DNA from: Bacteroidota bacterium
GTDB taxonomy: Bacteria; Bacteroidota; Bacteroidia; AKYH767-A; 2013-40CM-41-45
Length of the DNA stretch: 64,000 nt
NCBI GenBank assembly: GCA_016720935.1
Contig: JADKJP010000006.1
Span: 1 to 64,000, forward strand
Reading direction: 5' to 3'
Shown: piece after piece, positions 17,752 through 26,837 of the stretch
Layout of the letters: every line of letters begins with the position of its first letter
Numbering within the stretch: position 1 is the stretch's first letter
Made by a program: the position numbers and the translations under genes
The notes under the pieces: generated by a model
Databases searched by the model: none
What the model was told of the DNA's origin: nothing
What the model saw: only the letters and a program-made list of their open reading frames with translations

Positions 17752-18225
17752 ATGAAAAAATATTCCCGCCTTGCTTGGGTTATTGTTCTGTTCGCTGTTT
17801 TATCCTGCAAAAAGAAACAGGATGAACCAGTGTATGGCGACAACATTGGATGCAACAGTGTTCTTCCTTCTAAAATTTCTTTTACGCTGAACAATCGAGC
17901 TTGGTGCGCTGATGCAAGTTGTTTTGCTGATCTTGCCATTCATCTTACCGCGAATGGAATAAATTCAAATGCATCATCAATCACTCTCGAGCTCGATAGT
18001 TTACGTCCCGGAACTTATGTGATTAATAACGAAACAAATCATATTTTGTATACCAACGGAAACGCGTACGAATCGACTAATGCGAATCCGGGAACACTGG
18101 TAATCACTTCGAATGATGAAACACGCAATGTGCTGAAAGGCACTTTTTCTGTTACCCTTGTCAGCCCGATTTTGGGCAGCATTTCCATTAACAACGGGAC
18201 CTTCGATCTTCTGTATACCGAGTAA
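17752..18225 (+). CDS. Lipoprotein, beta-rich, hypothetical
   Basis: A 157-residue lipoprotein. The signal peptide ends at the lipobox AVLSC (cysteine at residue 19), then KKKQDEP. The mature part is rich in short beta strands (ISFTLNNRAWCADA, LRPGTYVINNE, NNGTFDLLY). The pattern resembles DUF6252-type lipoproteins of Bacteroidota, but I am not sure of the family. Likely outer-membrane anchored; function unknown. Confidence 0.7.
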   Translation: MKKYSRLAWVIVLFAVLSCKKKQDEPVYGDNIGCNSVLPSKISFTLNNRAWCADASCFADLAIHLTANGINSNASSITLELDSLRPGTYVINNETNHILYTNGNAYESTNANPGTLVITSNDETRNVLKGTFSVTLVSPILGSISINNGTFDLLYTE

Positions 18226-18258
18226 CAATTTCCCTGAAAATCAATTATCTTTGAAAGC

Positions 18259-18507
18259 ATGAAATTATTTGTAAAAAATATCGAACCCTCTGTAAATGAG
18301 GTTCTTCTTGAGGCTATTTTCAAGCAATTCGGGGAAGTGCTCGACACGAAAATCGTTTACGATCGCATCACCTGGGAATCCAAAGGATTCGGTTTTGTTG
18401 AATACAAGAAGAAAGAAGATGCCATAAAGGCGATCGAAGCCCTGAATGGCAAGGAACTGGTTGGAAAAAAGCTGATCGTGAGTGAAGCGGTCGATAAGCC
18501 TCGTTAA
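18259..18507 (+). CDS. Single-RRM RNA-binding protein
   Basis: The 82-residue protein is one RNA-recognition motif: RNP2 is LFVKNI (residues 3-8) and RNP1 is KGFGFVEY (residues 42-49), both with the aromatic residues that contact RNA. Such stand-alone RRM proteins occur in Bacteroidota and cyanobacteria and bind single-stranded RNA. The family is distinct from the cold-shock protein found later in this window. A TATCTTTG promoter-like element at 18246-18253 sits only 5 bases before the ATG, hinting at a very short leader. Confidence 0.9.
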   Translation: MKLFVKNIEPSVNEVLLEAIFKQFGEVLDTKIVYDRITWESKGFGFVEYKKKEDAIKAIEALNGKELVGKKLIVSEAVDKPR

Positions 18508-18609
18508 AATTTGATTGTTAAAGAATTCCTGAACCGATGAATAATCCGGACAGGATTCCGTTTTTCTTTGTATCCTGTTATCCCTTCTTAAGAACAGGCC
18601 ATAGCAAGG

Positions 18610-19302
18610 ATGCGTTTTCATCATAAATCAATCTTACTTCTTTTGCTGCTGACTTCCGGAGCGTTTTATACACGCCCGGCAAAGGCTCAGGTTTTGGATA
18701 CCTTGTATGCCAGTCTAGAAAAACGTCCAAAGTTTTTTATCAACCTCCAGAACTACTACGGTTTTATCAGTAAGGATTTTGCCAATTTCACCGGACTGAA
18801 ATTCGGATTGAGTTACAACAAACGGGTTCGCTTTGGTTTTGGAGTTGCCGGTCTTGATGCCGGCTCGGTGGTCAGCGAAATCGAAATAGAAGAAGATACA
18901 CTTTCCTATACTACAAACGGTGAATTGAAATTCAGTTTCATTTCTGCCAGCGCTGAGTACATTTTTTATCATCAATATCCCTGGCAGTTTTCCCTGATTC
19001 CGTATAATCTTGGTGTCGGTACTGCCAGTTATGAATACATCCGGAGAAGTGATAGGCAAAGAGTTTCCACACCCTCTGAAACCGTGATCATTTTCCAGCC
19101 CGAACTCACGGGACAATACAGCATTTTTCGGTGGATCGGTATCGGAACATCTTTCGGTTATCGGAAAACCTTGTATTCATCAAAAAATATCAGAGAAAAT
19201 TTCAATTCTCCCACGTTTTCTGTGGGTCTGAAGTTGTTTATGGATGAAATATACAAGATGGTCTTTCCACACGGCCTGACAGGAAAGAAGAAATCATCCT
19301 GA
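18610..19302 (+). CDS. Exported outer-membrane beta-barrel-like protein
   Basis: A 230-residue protein with a signal peptide (about residues 1-26, ending AKAQ) and alternating strands with aromatic girdles (YYGFISKDFANF, LKFGLSYNKRVRFGFGVAG, FSVGLKLFMDE). The pattern fits a small outer-membrane beta barrel. No family was recognised with certainty. It is followed by ruvB, separated by about 100 bases that carry the ruvB promoter-like element. Confidence 0.65.
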   Translation: MRFHHKSILLLLLLTSGAFYTRPAKAQVLDTLYASLEKRPKFFINLQNYYGFISKDFANFTGLKFGLSYNKRVRFGFGVAGLDAGSVVSEIEIEEDTLSYTTNGELKFSFISASAEYIFYHQYPWQFSLIPYNLGVGTASYEYIRRSDRQRVSTPSETVIIFQPELTGQYSIFRWIGIGTSFGYRKTLYSSKNIRENFNSPTFSVGLKLFMDEIYKMVFPHGLTGKKKSS

Positions 19303-19387
19303 TGAGGTCATGTGCTGTAAAACCCTTTGTGATTGAGCTGCCCTAAAGAAAAAGTGCACCGAAACTCCCGCTAAAGGCGAGTTCTTA

Positions 19388-19395
19388 TACCTTTG
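19388..19395 (+). promoter_or_regulatory. TACCTTTG, -7-like element of ruvB
   Basis: An exact match to the Bacteroidota -7 consensus TANNTTTG, 7 bases before the ruvB ATG. No good -33 TTG at the usual spacing was found. Confidence 0.5.
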
Positions 19396-19402
19396 CAATA
19401 AC

Positions 19403-20437
19403 ATGTCGACAATCAATCCAAACCTGGACCCTAGCGCGAATCAGATCCCTGCGGCAGAACGGGAATTCGAAAAAGTTCTCAGGCCTCAGGGCTTTGAAGA
19501 TTTTACCGGACAACAGAGTATTGTCGATAATCTCAAAATTTTTGTTGAAGCTGCCAAGCAACGCGATGAAGCGCTGGATCATGTATTGCTTCATGGTCCT
19601 CCGGGACTGGGTAAAACAACACTGGCATACATTCTTGCAAATGAGCTGGGAGTAAATATCAAAACAACATCCGGTCCGGTACTGGATAAACCAGGAGATC
19701 TCGCAGGTTTGCTCACCAACCTCGAACCTAACGATGTACTTTTCATCGATGAAATTCATCGGCTGAGTCCGGTTGTGGAAGAATACCTCTATTCCGCGAT
19801 GGAGGATTATAAAATTGATATCATGATAGAAACCGGTCCGAATGCGCGATCGGTACAGATAAAAATCAATCCTTTCACACTCATCGGCGCCACAACGAGA
19901 TCGGGTTTGCTCACCTCTCCGTTGAGGGCACGTTTCGGGATTAATTCCAGATTGGAATATTATGACTCCGCTTTGTTGCAGAAAATAATTTCCCGTTCCG
20001 CCGAAATTCTTCGTATCGGTATTGACCCTAAAGCCGCGAATGAAATCGCGCGCAGAAGTCGTGGAACTCCACGTATCGCGAATGCATTGTTACGAAGAGT
20101 GAGAGACTTTGCACAGATCAAAGGCAATGGAAGAATCGATCTTGAAATTTCTCATCTTTCTCTATCGGCACTGAATGTGGATCAACACGGTCTGGATGAA
20201 ATGGATAACAGAATTCTTTCGGCCATCATCGAAAAATTCAAAGGCGGACCGGTTGGAATTACTACGATAGCAACGGCGGTAGGAGAGGAGAGTGGAACCA
20301 TTGAAGAAGTGTACGAACCGTTTCTGATCAAAGAAGGTTATCTCAAACGAACACCACGCGGAAGAGAAGCAACGGAACTGGCTTACAAACATCTTGGAAA
20401 GACGTTCAATCCACAGCCGGGAAGTTTGTTTGAATAG
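19403..20437 (+). CDS. ruvB: Holliday junction branch-migration motor RuvB
   Basis: RuvB is the hexameric AAA+ ATPase that drives branch migration with RuvA. Walker A is GPPGLGKT (residues 65-72), Walker B/DEIH is at residues 116-119, sensor 1 is GATTRSG, and the C-terminal winged helix ends in the family motif RTPRGREATELAYKHL. Length is 344 residues, normal. ruvA is in this window too but 15 kb away and with a frameshift. The next gene starts 24 bases downstream on the same strand. Confidence 0.97.
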   Translation: MSTINPNLDPSANQIPAAEREFEKVLRPQGFEDFTGQQSIVDNLKIFVEAAKQRDEALDHVLLHGPPGLGKTTLAYILANELGVNIKTTSGPVLDKPGDLAGLLTNLEPNDVLFIDEIHRLSPVVEEYLYSAMEDYKIDIMIETGPNARSVQIKINPFTLIGATTRSGLLTSPLRARFGINSRLEYYDSALLQKIISRSAEILRIGIDPKAANEIARRSRGTPRIANALLRRVRDFAQIKGNGRIDLEISHLSLSALNVDQHGLDEMDNRILSAIIEKFKGGPVGITTIATAVGEESGTIEEVYEPFLIKEGYLKRTPRGREATELAYKHLGKTFNPQPGSLFE

Positions 20438-20461
20438 CATATCAGATAAACCTGATTTTTT

Positions 20462-23035
20462 ATGAAGAGATTTCTATTGATCATCTTTTCTTTTTTATTC
20501 TCACAAACTTTTCTTCCTTATCAGGGAATTTATACTGTGGGCGGACTGAACCCTGATTTTGCGCTGCTCCAGGATGCCTTTGACAGTTTGATGCACAATG
20601 GAATAAATGGCCCGGTTGTGCTGGCTATACGCAGTGGAATATATTCCAACACAATGGCTGTGTTAGATTCTGTTCCCGGCAACTCAATACAAAACCCAAT
20701 TTATATTCAATCCGAAACAGGAGATTCTGCAGATGTTGTCTTTGAAGGATTTTCAAACACCAACGCTGTTATTGAGATCGATCGATCAAAAGCAGTTGTG
20801 CTGAGGGAATTGTCAATTCGCAGCCTTGGATGGAGTTCCGCAAACGCTTTGCAATTTTTAAATTGTAATGCTGAGGTTGATTTGGTTCATTTAACCACAC
20901 CAAATGTATCGAATACTTCAAATTCAGCAAGATTATTGACTGTGCTTGGTGGGACACTTCATCTTTCAAATGCAGACATGACCAAGGGTTTCCGTGCAAT
21001 CATTGGAAATCAGGATTCTTTGTATGCGTCCCGATGTATTTTCGGAGATGATATTTCATCTACCATGTACGGTCAACACGCTTTCGTTAAATTTTATGCA
21101 TGTAATTTTTTGCAAAATGGTCGCGGGAGTTTCGACATTTCAAGTTGTATTTTTGATTCTTGTTGTATTTCAAGATCTCTGAATATTTATCGAAATGATT
21201 TTCTTGAAATTTTTCAGTCTAAAATTGATGACAAATTATATTTTCAATGCCAAGGAAATTTGATTTTTCACGAAAATTTTGGAGCAGGATATATTGAAGG
21301 CTCAAGCCATGCAGATACGGTGAAGATGTATGAAAATAATATGATTGGATTTCAACAGAGCAGGCTCTATTGCAATTGGCTTTTAATGCATGATAATGAC
21401 TCAGGAGCATTTGTGATCACTCCCCAGGGAGGAATCGTAGAAAACAACCGTGTGAGAACATTAGGGGTATCTTCAAGAGGTGCTTATTTATTAGTAAGAA
21501 ATAATGAAGTATCCGAAAATTTATACGTTGATGGTGATAGTGTTGAAGTTTTCATTGAAAATAACCGTGCACTTCAATTGAGAATCTATCAGGGAGACAG
21601 CATTCTGATGAGAGGAAATGAAATTGGTTCATTCGAAATGTTACAGGTAAAGTTGGGCATTGTTTACAACAATTGGTTTTTTAAGGACGTTTCCTTTTTA
21701 TTTACGGATAAAGTATACTTTCTGCATAATAATGTGATAGATCCGCAATTGGAATTTCTTTATTACAATAGTGTAGAATGCAAAAATAATAACCTGGCAG
21801 GTCCGGCATATTCTCCTTTTGGCTCAGTCATGTCAGATTACAATAATTATTTCCCTTTCGGAGGTACTTCAGAAGTACATTCCTTGCATGTTGATCCGAT
21901 GTATCCGGATAGTGTGCATCTTCGAAATACAAACCCATTGTTAGCAGGAGCGGGAGCTCATTTAAGCAATATTGTTCCTGTTGATAAAGATGAATTGACG
22001 AGAAATGCAAGCCCGACAATCGGTGCTCATGAATTGTGTGTCGGATCAGGTTTTTATCGCGATACAATTCATGTTATGTGCGGAGTACCACAGCATCTGT
22101 CGCTTTGCGCTGTAAATAATCAGGCAACATGTTCCTGGTCTCCGGCGAGCGGACTTTCAAGCATTAATTCTTTTGATCCGCTTGTGACAGTTTCAACACC
22201 TGTTACTTATGTCGCTTCTATTTACAATGCGAGTACTTTAATTGCACGGGATACAATTGTAGTAATTCCTGATTCCATATTCCTCAATGCAGGTCCTGAT
22301 GTTTATCAAATGGACTGTGGAATATCCACACAGCTTTCGTGTACATGGTTTCCCGGGGCTACCTATTCCTGGTCACCATCTGTTTATCTGGATGATTCAA
22401 GTTCTGCGTTTCCCATATGTAAACCGGAAAGAAATACAATTTACACCGTGACATGTACTGTTCCCGGTTGCGGTACTGTGTCCGATCAAATAGAAGTAAC
22501 AGTTGACACAGTTCCCTATGCTTATCTGATGCTATCCTTTTATCATACTAATGAAGTAGTATTTAATTCAAATTATAGTCGGTGTGCAGACAATTATTTC
22601 TGGGATTTTGGGGATTCGTCATTTTCGATTCTTGAAAACCCAACGCATATTTACTCTGACACTGGTTCTTATACTGTCGTGCTAATTGTTTGCAATGCTT
22701 TTACCTGTGATACAGCATTAGCCGTTATTCATATTGATACACTTCCGGTTATTTTAGAAACTCCTGAAATTCTTCATCAATTCGATGATGTTAAGATTTC
22801 TCCAAACCCTGGCTCAGGTAAATTGCAGGTTAAGCTGAACTCTTTTATTAATGGAAATCTCAGAATGGAATGCAGAAGTATGCAGGGAGAATTGGTCAAA
22901 GAAAAGTCAGTAAGTATAACCAGGGGACAAAATCAAATTTACTTTGATTGTTCAGATTTAATGGATGGATTGTACCTGATTAGAATCTCAAATTCCGGAG
23001 ATCAATATTTTCAAAAGTTTATTATTCTTCACTGA
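20462..23035 (+). CDS. Large T9SS-secreted protein with beta-helix and PKD domains
   Basis: An 857-residue exported protein. A signal peptide covers about residues 1-20. Residues 50-520 are rich in short repeats with N and asymmetric beta strands (NNMIGFQQSRLY, VRNNEVSENLYVDG), typical of a right-handed parallel beta-helix. Ig-like segments with many cysteines follow, then a PKD-type domain with FWDFGDSS near residue 719. The C-terminal sorting domain has ISPNPGSGKL near residue 779 and ends YFQKFIILH. Probably a cell-surface adhesin or carbohydrate-binding protein. A hairpin terminator follows at once. Confidence 0.85.
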   Translation: MKRFLLIIFSFLFSQTFLPYQGIYTVGGLNPDFALLQDAFDSLMHNGINGPVVLAIRSGIYSNTMAVLDSVPGNSIQNPIYIQSETGDSADVVFEGFSNTNAVIEIDRSKAVVLRELSIRSLGWSSANALQFLNCNAEVDLVHLTTPNVSNTSNSARLLTVLGGTLHLSNADMTKGFRAIIGNQDSLYASRCIFGDDISSTMYGQHAFVKFYACNFLQNGRGSFDISSCIFDSCCISRSLNIYRNDFLEIFQSKIDDKLYFQCQGNLIFHENFGAGYIEGSSHADTVKMYENNMIGFQQSRLYCNWLLMHDNDSGAFVITPQGGIVENNRVRTLGVSSRGAYLLVRNNEVSENLYVDGDSVEVFIENNRALQLRIYQGDSILMRGNEIGSFEMLQVKLGIVYNNWFFKDVSFLFTDKVYFLHNNVIDPQLEFLYYNSVECKNNNLAGPAYSPFGSVMSDYNNYFPFGGTSEVHSLHVDPMYPDSVHLRNTNPLLAGAGAHLSNIVPVDKDELTRNASPTIGAHELCVGSGFYRDTIHVMCGVPQHLSLCAVNNQATCSWSPASGLSSINSFDPLVTVSTPVTYVASIYNASTLIARDTIVVIPDSIFLNAGPDVYQMDCGISTQLSCTWFPGATYSWSPSVYLDDSSSAFPICKPERNTIYTVTCTVPGCGTVSDQIEVTVDTVPYAYLMLSFYHTNEVVFNSNYSRCADNYFWDFGDSSFSILENPTHIYSDTGSYTVVLIVCNAFTCDTALAVIHIDTLPVILETPEILHQFDDVKISPNPGSGKLQVKLNSFINGNLRMECRSMQGELVKEKSVSITRGQNQIYFDCSDLMDGLYLIRISNSGDQYFQKFIILH

Positions 23036-23038
23036 AAA

Positions 23039-23074
23039 AAAAGCGGTTGAAGTCATCAGCCGCTTTTCTTTGTT
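23039..23074. terminator. Hairpin terminator shared by convergent genes
   Basis: The stem is AAAAGCGG (23039-23046) with CCGCTTTT (23060-23067), loop 13 bases, with A-rich DNA on one side and T-rich DNA on the other. It can stop the secreted-protein gene on plus. It overlaps the 3' end of the small Arc-like gene on minus. Confidence 0.75.
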
Positions 23075-23220
23075 TTGGATCTCCCGCTTTCAAGCAAAGC
23101 CTTTTGTAAAAGGTATTCAATCTGTCCATTGACGCTGCGAAAATCATCAGCCGCCCATTTTTCAAGAGCTTTCAACATCTCAGGTTGAAGACGCAATACA
23201 AAAGGTTTTTTTTCAGCCAT
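23056..23220 (-). CDS. Small Arc-like ribbon-helix-helix protein
   Basis: A 54-residue protein beginning MAEKKPFVLRLQPEMLKALE, then KWAADDFRSVNGQIEYLLQK. This is the Arc/MetJ ribbon-helix-helix pattern: a short beta strand (PFVLRL) that inserts into the DNA major groove, then two helices. It probably binds DNA as a dimer. It lies 39 bases after the SPFH-domain gene, so the two are probably one operon. The C-terminal tail (SGRSKTKKSG) is basic. It may regulate its own operon; that is inference. Confidence 0.85.
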   Translation of the reverse strand: MAEKKPFVLRLQPEMLKALEKWAADDFRSVNGQIEYLLQKALLESGRSKTKKSG

Positions 23221-23259
23221 GCAGGAAGTATTAGTTCATTATGAATGAAACATTAAAGA

Positions 23260-24111
23260 TTAATAAATAGTGCCTGCATTGATTACCGGAGAAACATTTC
23301 TGTCTCCGCACAACACAACTAGAAGATTGCTTACCATGTTAGCTTTTCGTTCTTCATCCAGATGAACGATTTCTTTTTCTGACAATTTCGCCAATGCCAT
23401 TTCTACCATTCCAACAGCGCCTTCAACAATCAGTTGACGTGCGGCAACCACAGCGGATGCCTGCTGTCTTTGCAACATCGCTCCGGCGATTTCAGGAGCA
23501 TAGGCTAGGTGACTGATCCGTGCTTCAAGTACATGGATCCCTGCTTTGCCCAGACGTTCATTCAATTCCGTTAAAAGCATTTCGTGTACTTTTTCTGTAG
23601 TACCGCGCAAGGTAACAACAGCGTCGTTGTCTTCCCAGTTATCATACGGACAACTATTCGCAAGGTGACGTACTGCTGCCTCGCTTTGAATATTTACATA
23701 AGAAGTAAAATCATTTACTTCAAATATCGCTTTGGCGGTATCCTGTACCTGCCACACAATTACAGCGGCGATATCAATCGGGTTTCCCGTTTTGTCATTC
23801 ACTTTCAGACTTTGTCCGTTCAGATTAAAAGCACGCAGACTGACCAGGCGTTTTACGAAAAACGGATTGGCCCAGAAAAAGCCGTTGTCTTTCACTGTTC
23901 CGACATATTTACCAAACAAAGTCAGCACTCGGGATTCATTTGGATTGATCACCATGAATCCTGGCATTGTGAATGCAAAAATAAGAATGGATGGAATCAT
24001 CAGAGAGGGCATCCGGAGGTTGACTCCGATTGCACAGGCAATAACACAAATCAAACACAAGACCAGCATCATGTAGCCGGATTGTGGGCGGAAGGATTTT
24101 TCAAGAATCAT
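23260..24111 (-). CDS. SPFH/band-7 domain membrane protein
   Basis: A 283-residue protein with two N-terminal membrane helices (about residues 14-33 and 36-55) and an SPFH domain from about residue 58 (NPNESRVLTLFGKYVGTVKD) to a helical tail (AGAMLQRQQASAVVAARQLI). SPFH proteins form oligomers on the membrane and organise microdomains or proteases. The length is that of a stomatin-like protein; no partner NfeD or protease gene is nearby. The gene is first in a likely operon with the small Arc-like gene. Confidence 0.88.
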   Translation of the reverse strand: MILEKSFRPQSGYMMLVLCLICVIACAIGVNLRMPSLMIPSILIFAFTMPGFMVINPNESRVLTLFGKYVGTVKDNGFFWANPFFVKRLVSLRAFNLNGQSLKVNDKTGNPIDIAAVIVWQVQDTAKAIFEVNDFTSYVNIQSEAAVRHLANSCPYDNWEDNDAVVTLRGTTEKVHEMLLTELNERLGKAGIHVLEARISHLAYAPEIAGAMLQRQQASAVVAARQLIVEGAVGMVEMALAKLSEKEIVHLDEERKANMVSNLLVVLCGDRNVSPVINAGTIY

Positions 24112-24222
24112 AGGGTTGATATTAAAATGATATCACAAATATATCATACTGAATCGAGGCTTGTCAAGTATTTTGAGAAAAAAATTTTTAAACCGGGATT
24201 CCTTGCTAATTTTGAATTCTTC

Positions 24223-25158
24223 ATGAACGGAAAATCCGCACAAAATGCCGCCATTGTCAAAACCGAAGCTGAACGGCTTGGTTTCAGCTATTGCGGAATT
24301 TCAAAAGCGGAATTCCTGGAGGAGGAAGCTCCACGTCTTGAACAGTGGCTTCTGCAAAACCGCCATGGAAAAATGGCCTACATGGCCAATCATTTTGACA
24401 AACGCCTGGATCCGCGACTGCTTGTTCCCGGTGCCAGATCTGTTGTCTCCCTGCTTTACAATTATTTCCCATCTCAAAAACAAGCCGATCCCGAAGCACC
24501 AAAAATTTCAAAATATGCTTACGGTATCGATTACCATTATGTGGTTCGTGAGAAATTAAAGGAGCTATTGTCTGTGCTGCAGAACAAAATCGGAGACATT
24601 GGAGGACGTGTCTTTGTGGATTCAGCACCTGTACTGGAAAAAGCCTGGGCCGCGAAAAGCGGACTGGGTTGGATCGGAAAAAACAGTAATCTCATCACAA
24701 AAAAATCCGGATCATTTTTCTTTATCGCTGAATTGATTCTCGATCTGGATTTGGAAGCGGATGCACCAATCAGTGATTATTGCGGCACCTGTACGCGTTG
24801 TATTGATGCCTGTCCAACCGCGGCGATCATAAAACCTCAGGTGGTAGACGGAAGCAAATGCATTTCCTATTTCACTATTGAACTTAAAGATGCTATCCCA
24901 CTGGAGATGTCGGGGAAATTTGAAAACTGGACTTTTGGATGTGATGTCTGTCAGGATGTTTGTCCATGGAACAGATTTTCAAAACCACATCATGAACCAC
25001 AATTTCAACCCAAAGAGGAATTGATGAAAATGAAAAAGAAGGACTGGGAAGAAATAACCGATGAGGTATTCAAAAAAATATTTCAGGATTCGGCTGTAGA
25101 GCGAACCGGATATGATGGACTAAAAAGAAACCTTAATTTTCTCAGGAAAACTTCCTGA
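24223..25158 (+). CDS. queG: Epoxyqueuosine reductase QueG
   Basis: QueG catalyses the last step of queuosine synthesis on tRNA, reducing epoxyqueuosine with a cobalamin cofactor. Two 4Fe-4S clusters are seen: CGTCTRCIDACP near residue 187, and CDVCQDVCPW near residue 244. The conserved SAPVLEKAWAAKSGLGWIGKN region is near residues 133-153. The start was set at the ATG at 24223 (MNGKSAQNA); a longer frame extends far upstream through the SPFH gene on the other strand and is not real. Length is 311 residues, without the C-terminal HEAT-like repeats of some homologues. Confidence 0.93.
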   Translation: MNGKSAQNAAIVKTEAERLGFSYCGISKAEFLEEEAPRLEQWLLQNRHGKMAYMANHFDKRLDPRLLVPGARSVVSLLYNYFPSQKQADPEAPKISKYAYGIDYHYVVREKLKELLSVLQNKIGDIGGRVFVDSAPVLEKAWAAKSGLGWIGKNSNLITKKSGSFFFIAELILDLDLEADAPISDYCGTCTRCIDACPTAAIIKPQVVDGSKCISYFTIELKDAIPLEMSGKFENWTFGCDVCQDVCPWNRFSKPHHEPQFQPKEELMKMKKKDWEEITDEVFKKIFQDSAVERTGYDGLKRNLNFLRKTS

Positions 25159-25327
25159 ACGCTTCAATGACTACATCAGAATAAGCCGCGAATGTTGCGA
25201 TGCACCAGATTTTCAGCAAGCGTCGCTCGTCCCTTTTCAGGATCTGTAGTGACTTAATAAGTTCTTTGCGGAATAGGTGTTTATCGAAACTAACCTTGGT
25301 TAGAATTTGCTTGGAGTATTCAAACAT
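25142..25327 (-). CDS. Small conserved-looking helical protein
   Basis: A 61-residue protein (MFEYSKQILTKVSFDKHLFR) with a charged amphipathic helical pattern (KELIKSLQILKRDERRLLKI) and no signal peptide. It resembles short proteins that I recall from other Bacteroidota, but I cannot name a family. Its last 17 bases overlap the queG 3' end on the other strand. It lies upstream of ubiX on the same strand, but the gap is 206 bases on the wrong side for an operon start (this gene ends beyond the ubiX 3' end), so it may be separately transcribed. Confidence 0.55.
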   Translation of the reverse strand: MFEYSKQILTKVSFDKHLFRKELIKSLQILKRDERRLLKIWCIATFAAYSDVVIEAFRKFS

Positions 25328-25533
25328 GGTACTAAGGTTTAGTCTTTGGTTATACTAAAGTACTTACTCAATCTTTATCTGTCAAGGAGAAAAACGGCTT
25401 TTAACAATCATTATTTTAACCGTTTGTCTTTCAGGAGAATTCTTTTTTTATGCCAAAAATGGACAAATTTGGCACGCCCCTTTGGGATTTTGAGCTTCCC
25501 TGTTTATAACTCGGGCAAATTCGGCTATCTCCT

Positions 25534-26112
25534 TCATTTTTCCTTTTTTTCACTCCAACGATAGGTCGAATGTTCCAATCCTGCGAGGTCCAATACGCGG
25601 TCAATCACCGTAGCGGCCAGACTGTCAAAGTCAGCGGGTTTTGAGTAGAAGGAAGGGGAGGCCGGACAAATTATTCCACCGGCTTCGGTAACTGTTTTCA
25701 TGTTGTTGATATGGATGAGACTATACGGAGTATCCCTCAACACCAGAATCAGTTTACGTCTTTCCTTCAGCATTACATCCGCAGCCCGGGTAACAAGATC
25801 GTTGGAAATTCCTGAAGCGATTCTTGCCATGGTTCCCATCGAGCAGGGACAAATAATCATGGATGCAAATTTAGAGGAACCGCTGGCGAAAGGGGCGAAA
25901 AAATCTCCTTTATCATACACTTTAAAATTATTTTTCGTGTAATCGGAATTACCCAATTCATATTGCCAGACTGTTTTTGCATTATCCGACATCACCAGTC
26001 CTACCGTCTCAATCTGATCACCAAGAGCCTGTAGTTTTTCGAATAAAACCTTCGCATAAATAGCACCACTAGCCCCCGTAACCGCTACGATAATCTTTTG
26101 CTTTTCCTTCAT
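25534..26112 (-). CDS. ubiX: Flavin prenyltransferase UbiX
   Basis: UbiX adds a dimethylallyl group to FMN to make prenylated FMN, the cofactor of UbiD decarboxylases. The N-terminal flavin motif is AVTGASGAIYAKVL (residues 10-23). The conserved SSKFASMIICPCSMGTMARI is near residues 79-98, and PLILVLRDTPYSLIHINNM-like residues are near 142-158 (seen as KLILVLRDTPYSL). Length is 192 residues, normal. In menaquinone-using Bacteroidota it may serve MqnP-like or UbiD-type steps; no ubiD is in the window. A repeat tract lies upstream. Confidence 0.92.
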   Translation of the reverse strand: MKEKQKIIVAVTGASGAIYAKVLFEKLQALGDQIETVGLVMSDNAKTVWQYELGNSDYTKNNFKVYDKGDFFAPFASGSSKFASMIICPCSMGTMARIASGISNDLVTRAADVMLKERRKLILVLRDTPYSLIHINNMKTVTEAGGIICPASPSFYSKPADFDSLAATVIDRVLDLAGLEHSTYRWSEKKEK

Positions 26113-26172
26113 GGAGTAAATTTAGGAATAAAGTAGGTGTGCCGGATGTCGGATACCAGATACCTGATTATT

Positions 26173-26430
26173 AGTATAAGGTATAAGGTATAAGGTATAA
26201 AGTATAAAGTATAAGGTAAATCCCAGCTTAATATTCAATAACCTAATAACTCAATAACTCAATAACCTAATAACCTAATAACCTAATAACCTAATAACCT
26301 AATAACCCAATAACTCAATAACTCAATAACCCAATAACCCAATAACTCAATAACCCAATAACCCAATAACCCAATAACTCAATAACTCAATAACTCAATA
26401 ACTCAATAACTCAATAACCCAATAACCAAC
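26173..26430. repeat. Two tandem-repeat tracts: ATAAGGT (7 bases) and AATAACYC/TAACCTAA (8 bases)
   Basis: 26173-26218 has six or seven copies of a 7-base unit like ATAAGGT/ATAAAGT. 26236-26430 has about 24 copies of an 8-base unit varying between AATAACCC, AATAACTC and AATAACCT. The tract fills the gap between ubiX and the VanZ-like gene and ends 4 bases before the VanZ stop codon. It has no spacers and no coding potential. Confidence 0.95.
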
Positions 26431-26433
26431 CCT

Positions 26434-26823
26434 TCACCCTTTACCAGCGACTTTCTTCGCCATTTTCCCAAAAACCCACAAACCCACAAAAGCTCCGATG
26501 GAATTTGCTATCGCGTCGCGAATATCGCCGCTGCGGTGAATGAAAACAGTTGCCTGCAAAATCTCGATAAGTATACCGTAAAAGATGGTCAGGAGGAGGG
26601 AAAGCATTTTGGCATTCTTATAAAAGAATGAACCGGTATTTAAAGCAAGGAAGCTCCGGATCATCAAAAAGCAGAGTAGTCCGAAAATTAGTAAATGGAC
26701 GATCTTATCCGGTTTAAGCCATTGCCAGAAGGTCATTTCCGGGATTTTATCGCCTGGAATCCCACAAATGATCAGAATAAAAATTGCCCACGCGAGGGTG
26801 GGCAAATGAACACGAAGAAACAT
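26434..26823 (-). CDS. VanZ-like membrane protein
   Basis: A 129-residue protein with four hydrophobic helices (about residues 8-20, 40-58, 70-90 and 103-120). The VanZ pattern is visible: KPDKIVHLLIFGLLCFL, FYGILIEILQATVF, and RSGDIRDAIANSIGAFVGL. VanZ-like proteins are small membrane proteins linked in some species to teicoplanin resistance; in Bacteroidota the role is not established. It lies 14 bases after gcvH. The order gcvH-vanZ downstream of sprA is one that I recall from other Bacteroidota. Confidence 0.85.
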   Translation of the reverse strand: MFLRVHLPTLAWAIFILIICGIPGDKIPEMTFWQWLKPDKIVHLLIFGLLCFLMIRSFLALNTGSFFYKNAKMLSLLLTIFYGILIEILQATVFIHRSGDIRDAIANSIGAFVGLWVFGKMAKKVAGKG

Positions 26824-26837
26824 GTTGTTGGTTTTGA

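Noticed and set aside
18259..18507. Cold-shock domain protein
   Set aside because: The motifs are RNP1 and RNP2 of an RRM, not of a cold-shock domain.
23584..24222. Long N-terminal extension of QueG
   Set aside because: It lies wholly over the SPFH gene on the other strand; the ATG at 24223 gives the normal length.
25346..25564. 72-residue plus-strand gene
   Set aside because: No domain and no promoter or ribosome-binding signal; it overlaps the 3' end of ubiX on the other strand.
26236..26430. CRISPR or telomere-like repeat
   Set aside because: Plain 8-base tandem repeat without spacers, in an intergenic gap of a chromosome.
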